A stretch of 64,000 bases of DNA. It comes from Sphingomonas sp. S-NIH.Pt15_0812 (lineage in GTDB: Bacteria > Pseudomonadota > Alphaproteobacteria > Sphingomonadales > Sphingomonadaceae). Positions 46,679-54,812 of the stretch are shown here, piece by piece. The stretch covers positions 1 through 64,000 of the forward strand of contig NZ_QLJH01000001.1 in the NCBI RefSeq assembly GCF_003951315.1. Direction: 5' to 3'. The notes below the pieces were generated by a model. It was not told where the DNA came from. It made no database searches and saw only the letters and a list, made by a program, of their open reading frames with translations. Position 1 is the stretch's first letter; every line of letters starts with the position of its first letter. A program made the position numbers and the translations under genes.

Positions 46679-49259
46679 GGATGGTCTCCTCCGCGAGCAG
46701 GCGGGCCAGGGCAGGGCGGCACGACCCGCAATTGGTGCCAGCGCCGATCGCCGCGCCGATCGCAGCGACATCGGCAAGCTGCTGGTCGCGGATCGCGGCC
46801 AGGATCGTCTTCACGCCCAGGTCGAAACAGACGCACAGCACCGCGCCGCGATCGACGGTCGCGCCCGGCGCGCGCCCGGCGAGCAGGGTCGGCGCGGCCT
46901 GCGCCTTGGATAGCTGCGCGACCAGCCAGTCGCGGGTCGGCAACTGCCCCGCCTCGGTGACGAACAGCGCCGCGACCAGCCGGCCGCCGGACAGGATCGC
47001 GACGCGGCGGGTGCCGCGCGCGGCGTCGACCGCCTCGATCCGCTCGCCCGCCGGCAGCAGCCGGTCGAGCGCGGCCGCGTCGCCGTCGCCGGCCAGCTCC
47101 CACAGCGTGCCCGCCGGCACCGCGATCCGGGTCGCCCACAGGCAGTCGGGACGATGCGCCGCCTCACCGGCCAGGATCAGGAATCCGCGCCAGCGGGTCG
47201 CGACCGGGGCGATGCAGGCGGGGCTGGCCTTGAAGCCCGGCTGGCCCGAATGCGGATCGGTCAGCGGTCGCGGCAACAGGCCGGTGCGGCCGCCGGTCGC
47301 CGTACGATCGGTCCAGTGGATCGGCACGAACAGCTCGCCCGGCCGCTGGCTGGCGACGACCGACACGCGGTACAGGCTCTCGCCCTGCGGCGTGCCGACC
47401 CGCGCCAGTCCGCCATCGGCCAGCGCCAGCCGCGCGGCATCGTCGGGATGGACCTCGACCAGCGGTTCCTCGCGATGCCGCGCCAGCTTGGGGGCGAGGC
47501 CGGTGCGGGTCATCGTGTGCCAGTGATCGCGATAGCGCCCGGTGTTGAGCGTCATCGGCCAGTCGCGAAGCGGCGCGGGGATCGCCTTCTGCACGACCGG
47601 CACCAGCCGCGCCCGGCCGTCCTCCGTCGGGAAGCGGCCATCGGCGAAGGGCGTGCCGCCCCAGCGGAACGGCTGCATCGCGTCATAGTCCGCATTGCCG
47701 CCGCTCGACCGGCCGGGCAGGGCGAACAGGCGGGCGCCGTCATTCTCATAGGTGGACAGGCGGCAATGCTCGCGCCAGATTTCGGCGGGCCGGTCATAGG
47801 CGAAGGCGGTCTTCCAGCCCATGCGGCGGCCGACCTCCTTGACGATCCACCAGTCCGGTTTCGCTTCGCCGGGCAGGGGAAAGAGCGCGCGCTGGCGGCT
47901 GACCGTGCGGTCGGAATTGGTGACGGTGCCGTCCTTCTCGCCCCAGGCGGCGGCGGGCAGGCGGACATGCGCATGGACGGACGTATCCGTCTCCGCGATC
48001 ACGTCGCTGACCACGACAAAGGGGCAGGCGGCGAGCGCGTCGCGCACCGATCCGGCATCGGGCATCGATACGGCGGGGTTGGTCGCCATGATCCACAGCG
48101 CCTTGATCCGGCCCTGGCCGATTTCGCGGAACAGGTCGACGGCCTTCAGCCCCGGCCTGGCGGCGATGGCGGGGGAGGCCCAGAAACGCTGGACGCGGGC
48201 GCGATTGTCGGCTGCGAAGTCCATATGCGCCGCCAGCGTCGAGGCGAGGCCGCCGACCTCGCGACCGCCCATCGCATTGGGTTGTCCGGTGATCGAGAAG
48301 GGCGCGGCCCCCGGCTTGCCGATCCGGCCGGTGGCGAGGTGCAGGTTGAGGATCGCATTGACCTGGTCGGTGCCGGCTGTCGACTGGTTGATGCCTTGGC
48401 TGAACAGCGTGACCGTGTGCGGCGTGGCGGCGAACATCTCGTAGAAGCGGCGCAGGTCACCCGGCGCGACGTCGCAGGTCCTCGCGACCGACCACAGGTC
48501 GCTGCCCTGGTCCAGCGCCATCCAGAAATCCTCCGGCACCGCGAGCGAGGCGGCCAGGAAATCCTCGTCCACCACCCCCGCCGCCCGTGCCCAGGCAAGC
48601 GCGCCGTTCATCAGCGCCACATCGCTGCCCGGCCGGATGGCGAGGTGCAGATCGGCCTGTTCCGCCGTCTCGGTGCGGCGCGGGTCGATCACGACCAGTT
48701 TCGCACCGGCCTCGCAGCGCGCCCGGATGCGCTGATAGACGATCGGATGGCACCAGGCGGTGTTGCTGCCGACCAGCACGATCAGGTCGGCGGCGTCGAT
48801 GTCGTCGTAGCTCGCCGGCACCACGTCCTCGCCAAAGGCGCGGGTCTGCCCCGCCACCGCGCTCGACATGCACAGGCGCGAATTGGTGTCGATGTTCGCC
48901 GAGCCGATGAACCCCTTCATCAGCTTGTTGGCGACGTAATAATCCTCGGTGAGCAACTGGCCCGAGACGTAGAAGGCGACGCTGTCGGGGCCATGGCGCG
49001 CGATGGTGTCGCGGAAGCGTTTGGCGACGAGATCGAGCGCCTTGTCCCAGGAGGCACGCCGCCGGCCGATCATGGGGTGGAGCAGGCGACCCTCCAGCCC
49101 GACCGTCTCGCCCAGATGCGTGCCCTTGGAACAGAGCCTGCCGCGATTGGCGGGGTGATCGGGATCGCCCTCGATCCGCACCTGACGGTCGCCGGTCACG
49201 GTCGCGCGGATGCCGCAGCCGACACCGCAATAGGCGCAGGTGGTGTCGATGGGGGTCAC
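46668..49259 (-). CDS. nasA: Assimilatory nitrate reductase catalytic subunit
   Basis: An 863-residue molybdopterin oxidoreductase. The N-terminal [4Fe-4S] cysteines are in TTCAYCGVGCGIR and RLCSKG (residues about 7-45). The MGD-binding core has ASYDDIDAADLIVLVGSNTAWCHP, IDPRRTETAEQADLHL, FSQGINQST and NPAVSMPDAG. The Moco C-terminal domain has NTGRYRDHWHTMTRTG. Residues about 800-860 add a BFD-like [2Fe-2S] domain (VLCVCFDLG ... GTNCGSCRPALARL), as in NasA/NasC-type reductases taking electrons from NADH or flavodoxin/ferredoxin partners. No Tat signal, so cytoplasmic. GTG start, 37 bp after nirD. Confidence 0.94.
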   Translation of the reverse strand: MTPIDTTCAYCGVGCGIRATVTGDRQVRIEGDPDHPANRGRLCSKGTHLGETVGLEGRLLHPMIGRRRASWDKALDLVAKRFRDTIARHGPDSVAFYVSGQLLTEDYYVANKLMKGFIGSANIDTNSRLCMSSAVAGQTRAFGEDVVPASYDDIDAADLIVLVGSNTAWCHPIVYQRIRARCEAGAKLVVIDPRRTETAEQADLHLAIRPGSDVALMNGALAWARAAGVVDEDFLAASLAVPEDFWMALDQGSDLWSVARTCDVAPGDLRRFYEMFAATPHTVTLFSQGINQSTAGTDQVNAILNLHLATGRIGKPGAAPFSITGQPNAMGGREVGGLASTLAAHMDFAADNRARVQRFWASPAIAARPGLKAVDLFREIGQGRIKALWIMATNPAVSMPDAGSVRDALAACPFVVVSDVIAETDTSVHAHVRLPAAAWGEKDGTVTNSDRTVSRQRALFPLPGEAKPDWWIVKEVGRRMGWKTAFAYDRPAEIWREHCRLSTYENDGARLFALPGRSSGGNADYDAMQPFRWGGTPFADGRFPTEDGRARLVPVVQKAIPAPLRDWPMTLNTGRYRDHWHTMTRTGLAPKLARHREEPLVEVHPDDAARLALADGGLARVGTPQGESLYRVSVVASQRPGELFVPIHWTDRTATGGRTGLLPRPLTDPHSGQPGFKASPACIAPVATRWRGFLILAGEAAHRPDCLWATRIAVPAGTLWELAGDGDAAALDRLLPAGERIEAVDAARGTRRVAILSGGRLVAALFVTEAGQLPTRDWLVAQLSKAQAAPTLLAGRAPGATVDRGAVLCVCFDLGVKTILAAIRDQQLADVAAIGAAIGAGTNCGSCRPALARLLAEETIHAA

Positions 49260-49296
49260 CGCGTCCTCGCCGTGCAGGGAAGGAACCGGAGGACCA

Positions 49297-49635
49297 TCAC
49301 GCCGCCGCCTTCAGCGTGCTGGCCCGGCAGATCAGCACGCGGCCGCCGCTGATCCGGACCGGCACGACCGGGGTGCAACCCTTGTCCTCGCCCAGCGCTT
49401 CCCCGGTGCTGAGCGAGATGCGCCAATTGTGCAGCGGGCAGGCCACCGCGCCGCCATGGACGATGCCCTGGCTCAGCCGGCCATGCTTGTGCGGGCAGCG
49501 GTCGCGCAGCGCGAAGACCTTGTTCTCGCCGGTGCGGAAGATGGCGATGTCGTCGCCGCCCTCGACCTGCACCGTGCGGCTGCCCCGCACCGGGATCTCG
49601 TTCACCCAGCCGATATCGAGCCACTCGCCAGTCAT
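49297..49635 (-). CDS. nirD: Nitrite reductase small subunit (Rieske-type)
   Basis: A 112-residue NirD with both Rieske ligand pairs present: RCPHKHG (CxH) and CPLHNW (CxxH). E. coli NirD lacks these ligands, so this copy probably carries a [2Fe-2S] cluster. It partners NirB in assimilatory nitrite reduction to ammonium. The start overlaps the nirB stop by 4 bp (ATGA). Confidence 0.94.
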   Translation of the reverse strand: MTGEWLDIGWVNEIPVRGSRTVQVEGGDDIAIFRTGENKVFALRDRCPHKHGRLSQGIVHGGAVACPLHNWRISLSTGEALGEDKGCTPVVPVRISGGRVLICRASTLKAAA

Positions 49636-52109
49636 GCCATTTCCTCCTGCGGGGTGAAGCGCGCCATCGGCGCATGCATCTCGCGCTCCTGGCCGGCGAC
49701 GCGCGCGGCCCAGGGATCGTCTTGCGAGAAGCTCTGCGCATGGAAGAAGCGGCGGGCGAGTTCGGCGCGCGCGTCCGCGTCGGGCAGGAGGCGCGACTGG
49801 ATGTACGCCAGCCCGACCCGCTCGATCCACGGCGCGGTCCGCTCCAGATAGCGTGCCTCCTCGCGGTAGAGCTGGACGAAGGCGGCGCACATCTCCATCG
49901 CCTCCGCCTCGGTCGCGACCTTGCAGAGCAGGTCGGTGGCGCGGACCTTGATCCCGCCATTGCCGCCGACATGGAGTTCGTAGCCGCTGTCGACGCAGAC
50001 CACGCCGAAATCCTTGATCGTCGCCTCGGCGCAGTTGCGCGGACAGCCCGACACCGCGATCTTGAACTTGTGCGGCATCCACGACCCCCAGGTCGCCCGC
50101 TCCAGCTTGACGCCCAGCCCGGTCGAATCCTGCGTGCCGAAGCGGCACCATTCGGAGCCGACACAGGTCTTCACCGTGCGCAACGACTTGCCATAGGCAT
50201 GGCCGCTGACCATCCCCGCGGCGTTCAGATCGGCCCAGACGGCGGGCAGATCCTCCTTCCTGATGCCGAAGATGTCGAGCCGCTGGCCGCCGGTCACCTT
50301 GACCATCGGCGCGTTGAACTTCTCGACCACATCGGCGATCGCGCGCAGTTCCTTCGGCGACGTGATCCCGCCCCACATGCGCGGCACCACCGAATAGGTG
50401 CCGTCCTTCTGGATGTTGGCGTGCATCCGCTCGTTGACGAAGCGGCTCTGCTGGTCGTCGACATAGTCGCCGGGCAGGGCGCAGAGCAGATAGTAATTGA
50501 GCGCCGGGCGACAGGAGGAACAGCCGTCGGGCGTCGACCAGTGCAGCTTCTGCATCACCTCCGGGATCGAGCGCATGCCCTGCGCGACGATCTCGCGCCG
50601 CACATCGTCATGGCCGAAGCTGGTGCATTTGCACATCGTCTTCGGCCCCGCCTCCACCTCGTCGCCCAGCGTGAGCGCGAGCAGCGTCTCGACCAGCCCG
50701 GTGCACGAGCCGCAGCTCGCCGACGCCTTGCAGGTGGCGCGGACGGCGTCGAGGCTGTGCGCGCCCTTGGCGATGCACGAGACGACCTGGCCCTTGGTGA
50801 CGCCGTTGCAGCCGCAGATCTCCGCCGTGTCGGAGAGCGCCGCAACGGCCGACTTAGGGTCCGCCTGCCCCCCTCCCGAGGCGAAGGCCTGGCCGAAGAT
50901 CAGCGCGTCGCGGATGTCGCCGATGCTCTCGCCCTTTTTCAGCAGGTCGAAATACCAGTTGCCGTCGGCGGTATCGCCGTACAGCACCGCGCCGACGATC
51001 CGGTCGTCCTTGACCACGACGCGTTTGTAGATGCCGCGCGCGGCGTCGCGCAGCACGATATCCTCCGCGCCGTCGCCGCCGCCGAAATCGCCCGCCGAGA
51101 AGACGTCGAGCCCGGCGACCTTCAGCTTGGTCGCGGTGGCGGTGGGGCGATAGCCGGACGGTGCGCCGGTCAGCGCATCGGCGAGGCTGCGGCACATGTC
51201 CCAGAGCGGCGCGACCAGGCCGTAAACCTGTCCGTCATGCTCGACGCATTCGCCAACCGCCAGGATGCGCGGATCGGACGTGACCATATGGTCGTCGACC
51301 TTGATGCCGCGTCCGACCTCCAGCCCGGCGGCGCGGGCGAGCGCGACCGAGGGGCGGATGCCGACCGCCATCACCACCAGGTCGGCGACGATCTCGCGCC
51401 CGTCCTTCAGGCGAACGCATTCGACCTTGCCGTCGCCCAGGATCGCGGCGGTGTCGGCACCGGTCAGCACGGTCTGGCCGCGCGCCTCCAGCGCCTGTTT
51501 CAGCAGCCAGCCCGCCGCCTCGTCCAGTTGCCGCTCCATCAGCGTCGGCATCAGGTGGAGGACGGTGACCGTCATGCCCCGCAGGCTCAGGCCATGCGCC
51601 GCCTCCAGCCCCAGCAGGCCGCCGCCGATCACCACCGCGCTGCCGCCCCGCTCGGCGGCGGCGAGCATATGCTCGACATCCTGCATGTCGCGGAAGCTGA
51701 TGACGCCGGGCAGGTCGTGGCCGGGCACCGGGATGATGAACGGGTCGGACCCGGTCGCGATCAGCAGCCGGTCATAGCCGGTGACGATGCCACCGCGCGT
51801 GGTGACGGTGCGCGCGTCGCGATCGATCGCCGTCACCGGATCGCCGCTGACCAGCGCGATGCCGTGATCGGCATACCAGTCATGGCCGTTGATGACGATC
51901 TCGTCGAACGTCTTCTCGCCCGCCAGCACCGGCGACAGCATGATCCGGTTATAGTTCACCAGCGGCTCGGCGCCGAAGATGGTGATTCGGTATCGGTCGG
52001 GATCGCGGGCCAGCAATTCCTCGACGGCGCGGCAGCCGGCCATGCCGTTGCCGATCACGATGAGGCGTTCGCGGGTATCGGTCGCCGCGACGACGGGGCG
52101 GTGTTCCAT
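49632..52109 (-). CDS. nirB: NAD(P)H-dependent nitrite reductase large subunit
   Basis: An 825-residue assimilatory sirohaem nitrite reductase. FAD domain at the start (LIVIGNGMAGCRAVEELL), NAD(P) domain with VVIGGGLLGLEAAHGL (about 150), two BFD-like [2Fe-2S] segments (ICGCNGVTKG ... SCGSCTGLV about 430-475; CKCTSFGHDDVR ... SSCRPALNYYL about 490-545), then the sirohaem/[4Fe-4S] reductase half with CVGSEWCRFG and SGCPRNCAEA (about 650-690). The ATG shares one base with the porin stop (TGATG). It reduces nitrite to ammonium in the cytoplasm. Confidence 0.95.
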   Translation of the reverse strand: MEHRPVVAATDTRERLIVIGNGMAGCRAVEELLARDPDRYRITIFGAEPLVNYNRIMLSPVLAGEKTFDEIVINGHDWYADHGIALVSGDPVTAIDRDARTVTTRGGIVTGYDRLLIATGSDPFIIPVPGHDLPGVISFRDMQDVEHMLAAAERGGSAVVIGGGLLGLEAAHGLSLRGMTVTVLHLMPTLMERQLDEAAGWLLKQALEARGQTVLTGADTAAILGDGKVECVRLKDGREIVADLVVMAVGIRPSVALARAAGLEVGRGIKVDDHMVTSDPRILAVGECVEHDGQVYGLVAPLWDMCRSLADALTGAPSGYRPTATATKLKVAGLDVFSAGDFGGGDGAEDIVLRDAARGIYKRVVVKDDRIVGAVLYGDTADGNWYFDLLKKGESIGDIRDALIFGQAFASGGGQADPKSAVAALSDTAEICGCNGVTKGQVVSCIAKGAHSLDAVRATCKASASCGSCTGLVETLLALTLGDEVEAGPKTMCKCTSFGHDDVRREIVAQGMRSIPEVMQKLHWSTPDGCSSCRPALNYYLLCALPGDYVDDQQSRFVNERMHANIQKDGTYSVVPRMWGGITSPKELRAIADVVEKFNAPMVKVTGGQRLDIFGIRKEDLPAVWADLNAAGMVSGHAYGKSLRTVKTCVGSEWCRFGTQDSTGLGVKLERATWGSWMPHKFKIAVSGCPRNCAEATIKDFGVVCVDSGYELHVGGNGGIKVRATDLLCKVATEAEAMEMCAAFVQLYREEARYLERTAPWIERVGLAYIQSRLLPDADARAELARRFFHAQSFSQDDPWAARVAGQEREMHAPMARFTPQEEMA

Positions 52110-53317
52110 CAGATGGTCCAGTCCAGTTGCAGCCAAAGCTTTTGGGTGTCGGTGCCGAAGCGATCGGCCTGATAATCGGCGTAGCGGAGCGACGCGGTGG
52201 TGCGGCCGACCTTGCCTTGCGCTAGGAGGTCCATCTCGTTGCCGTAATGGCGGACCAGCCGGTCGCTCTCGAACCGGTGCCAGATGGCGGACAGGCCGAG
52301 CGCCTTGACCGGGCCGACCTGCTTCCAGCCCCAGCCGGTGCTGGCATAGAGGTCGCGAATGCCGTCCGCGGGCGTGGCGGTGAACTTGTCGGCCCAGCCC
52401 TGGAACTTGAAGATCGACGACAGCGGCGTCTGGAAGCTGGTCAGCGCCTGGCCCCGATCGGCGCCCAGCACTTCGTACCCGCCGCCCAGGCGCGGGCCGT
52501 TCAGGTCGAGCGCGACATCGGCCAGCCAGTAATCGGCCGCATAGTCGTTGGGGTTGCGGCGATAGTCGGACTGACGCGCCCAACTGGCCTGATAGGCGAG
52601 CTTGGCCGTGCCCAGCGGTCGGCTGCCCGCCAGCCGCGCGCCATAGGTCTGGCTCGACAGGCGATAGCCCTGGAGCGCCGCCTCGTCCGCGTCGATCAGA
52701 TAGGCGAAGCCGGTCAGCGTGCCGATCGGCGTCGCCCAGCCGAGATTGGCCAGCACGCTATCGCCGCCGATCGAGCGCGGCCGCGCGCCGGTGCCGTCGA
52801 TCCCCCAGACGGTGCGGACGCCCCAGACATAGCTCAGGTCCGCCTTGACGCCCTTCACCGGCACCAGTTCGGCGCGCACCGCGTCGAACGTCTGGCCGTT
52901 GTTGCGGATGGCGGCCGCGCCGACGAAGCGTTCGTCGTCCAGCGCGATCCGTTGCTGCCCGGCGGTCAGGGTGAGGGCGTCGGTCTTGTACTGCACCTGC
53001 GCGCGGTAGAGGCCGATGCTCTGCGGATCGCCGATCAGCGGGCGGCTGGCGTCGGGATGCACGCCATCGAAATAGTCGGGCACGATCGCCAGATTGCCCT
53101 GCGCCTCGACCAGCGCCGACCAGGGGCCGGCGGTCGCCGCGATCCCGGTGCGGACGCGGGCGGTGACCGCGTCCGACCGGCGGGGCAGGTCGCGCTGGTC
53201 GACCCGCTCCCAGCGCAGCCGGGCCTCGGCCAGCGGCGTCAGCGTCACGGTCTGCGCGGCGGCCGGCAGGGTGGCGAGGAGCGACGCCGACAGGAGGAGG
53301 GAAGGGGCCAGGCGCAT
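52109..53317 (-). CDS. Alginate-export-family outer membrane porin
   Basis: A 402-residue beta-barrel with a signal peptide (LLLSASLLATLPAAAQ). The barrel resembles the alginate_exp family: RTGIAATAGPWSALVEAQGN, LTLTAGQQRIALDDERFVG, YVWGVRTVWGIDG and a C-terminal strand ending LWLQLDWTI. Embedded between the nitrate porter (3 bp gap) and nirB (1 base overlap), it is best read as the outer-membrane route for nitrate or nitrite rather than an alginate exporter. Such porins in nitrate operons are seen in sphingomonads; transport of nitrate by this one is inferred. Confidence 0.85.
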   Translation of the reverse strand: MRLAPSLLLSASLLATLPAAAQTVTLTPLAEARLRWERVDQRDLPRRSDAVTARVRTGIAATAGPWSALVEAQGNLAIVPDYFDGVHPDASRPLIGDPQSIGLYRAQVQYKTDALTLTAGQQRIALDDERFVGAAAIRNNGQTFDAVRAELVPVKGVKADLSYVWGVRTVWGIDGTGARPRSIGGDSVLANLGWATPIGTLTGFAYLIDADEAALQGYRLSSQTYGARLAGSRPLGTAKLAYQASWARQSDYRRNPNDYAADYWLADVALDLNGPRLGGGYEVLGADRGQALTSFQTPLSSIFKFQGWADKFTATPADGIRDLYASTGWGWKQVGPVKALGLSAIWHRFESDRLVRHYGNEMDLLAQGKVGRTTASLRYADYQADRFGTDTQKLWLQLDWTI

Positions 53318-53320
53318 CGA

Positions 53321-54559
53321 TCAGATCCGTACGGTTCCGGCGGTCGCCCAATCGCGGCGCCACCGGGCCTTCACCAGTGCCAGGCCCGCCAGGGCGACGA
53401 TGGCCAGCGCGGCAAAGATCAGGAAACCGAGGGAAAAGCTGCCGGTCCATTGCTTGGCGAGGCCGAGCGAGGAGGCGAGGTAGAAGCCGCCGACGCCGCC
53501 CGCCATGCCGACCAGCCCGGTCATCACGCCGATCTCGGCGGCGAAGCGCTGCGGCACCAGTTGGAAGACCGAGCCGTTGCCGGTTCCCAGCGCCAGCATC
53601 GACAGGACGAACAGCGCGAGCGAGGCGGCGAAGCCATCGGCGATCGCCACGCCGGTCAGCGTCACGGCGGCGGCGGCGAACACCGCCATCAGCGCCTTCA
53701 CCCCGCCGATCGCATCGGCCAGCGCCCCGCCCATCGGCCGGACCAGCGACCCGGCGAAGACGCAGGCCGCCGTGGCATAGCCGGCCTGCACCGTGGTCAG
53801 CCCGAACCGCTCGGTGAAATAGAGCGGCAGGCTGGCCGCCAGCCCCACGAACCCGCCAAAGGTGACGGCGTAGAAGCCCATCAGCCACCAGGCATCGGCC
53901 TGGCGCAGCGGTTGCAGATATTCGGCGAGCCGGCGCGGGGCGGGGGCGTTGGGGGCGTCCTTGGCCAGGACCAGATAGACGGCGAACACGATGGTCAGCG
54001 GGATGCAGGCGAGGCCCAGCACCGCGTTCCAGCCGAACAGCTTGGCGAGCGCGGGGGCGAACAGGGCCGCCAGCACCGTGCCCGAATTGCCCATGCCGGC
54101 CAGGCCCATCGCCTTGCCCTGATGTTCGGGCGGATACCAGCGGCTGGCGAGCGGCAATGCGATCGCGAAGCTGGCCCCGGCAAAGCCCAGGATCACGCCC
54201 AGCGCCAGCGTGCCAGCGAAGCTGCTGACGCCCAGCATCCAGGCGCTGGCCAGGCCGGCGATGACGATGATCTGGCTGATCGCGCCCGACCGCTTCGGTC
54301 CGATCCGGTCCACAGCCAGGCCGTTGACCACGCGCAGCACCGCGCCGGCCAGCGTCGGCACCGCGACCATCAGTCCCTTCTGCGCCGGGGTCAGCGCCAG
54401 CGCGTGCGCGATGTCGGGCGCCAGCGGGCCGAGCAGCACCCAGACCATGAAAGCCAGGTCGAAATAGAGAAAGGCGGCGATCAGCGTCGGCGTATGGCCG
54501 CTCGCCCAGAAGCCGGTCGCGGGTTCCTCCTTCGGATCGTTCCAGATCGATGTCGCCAT
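53321..54559 (-). CDS. NarK-type nitrate/nitrite transporter (MFS)
   Basis: A 412-residue MFS protein with 12 predicted membrane helices. The motifs PTLAGAVLRVVNGLAVDRIG (helix 2-3 region), LGFAGASFAIALPLASRWYP and GTGNGSVFQLVPQRF match the nitrate/nitrite porter family, including both Gly-rich nitrate signature stretches. ATG with GAGGGGGACAGC upstream; the longer in-frame N-terminus is antisense to leader RNA and rejected. First gene of the nitrate operon, directly behind an attenuator-like leader. Confidence 0.92.
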   Translation of the reverse strand: MATSIWNDPKEEPATGFWASGHTPTLIAAFLYFDLAFMVWVLLGPLAPDIAHALALTPAQKGLMVAVPTLAGAVLRVVNGLAVDRIGPKRSGAISQIIVIAGLASAWMLGVSSFAGTLALGVILGFAGASFAIALPLASRWYPPEHQGKAMGLAGMGNSGTVLAALFAPALAKLFGWNAVLGLACIPLTIVFAVYLVLAKDAPNAPAPRRLAEYLQPLRQADAWWLMGFYAVTFGGFVGLAASLPLYFTERFGLTTVQAGYATAACVFAGSLVRPMGGALADAIGGVKALMAVFAAAAVTLTGVAIADGFAASLALFVLSMLALGTGNGSVFQLVPQRFAAEIGVMTGLVGMAGGVGGFYLASSLGLAKQWTGSFSLGFLIFAALAIVALAGLALVKARWRRDWATAGTVRI

Positions 54560-54592
54560 GCTGTCCCCCTCGGCCGCGCGGGGCCGGAAATG

Positions 54593-54642
54593 AAAAAAGC
54601 CGCCAGGACGGCGACCCTTTCGGGATCGCGTCCTGGCGGCTT
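54593..54642 (-). terminator. Intrinsic terminator (attenuator) in the nitrate operon leader
   Basis: Transcript arms AAGCCGCCAGGACG and CGTCCTGGCGGCTT pair over 14 bases; inside, a second stem closes on a GAAA tetraloop; TTTTTT follows immediately. This is the clearest Rho-independent terminator in the window, and it lies between the leader and the porter start codon, so expression of the operon needs read-through. Confidence 0.88.
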
Positions 54643-54695
54643 CGTTGCCTCCATCCGGGTGCGGGGCCGTGACGGCCTCGGTCCGGTCAGCGGGA

Positions 54696-54755
54696 GCCTC
54701 CCCGGCGCTGGAGAGGCGGTTCGCTGCTATCTCATGCCCGACGCCATTGCCGGAC
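54696..54755 (-). promoter_or_regulatory. Tandem hexaloop hairpins, ANTAR (NasT) target RNA
   Basis: Hairpin P1 (54755-54736): arms GTCCGGC and GTCGGGC around loop AATGGC. Hairpin P2 (54717-54696): arms GCCTCTCC and GGGGAGGC around loop AGCGCC. They are 18 bases apart. Both loops have A at position 1 and G at position 4, the defining pattern of ANTAR-bound dual-hairpin RNAs. The terminator begins 53 bases after P2. The nasT gene is in the same window, and nitrate genes follow. The structure is read by eye, not folded by software. Confidence 0.8.
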
Positions 54756-54812
54756 GACCACAAGCTGCCCGAATCACGCTTGCCGCGCAAGCCCCTTTTC
54801 GCAGGTGCAGCA

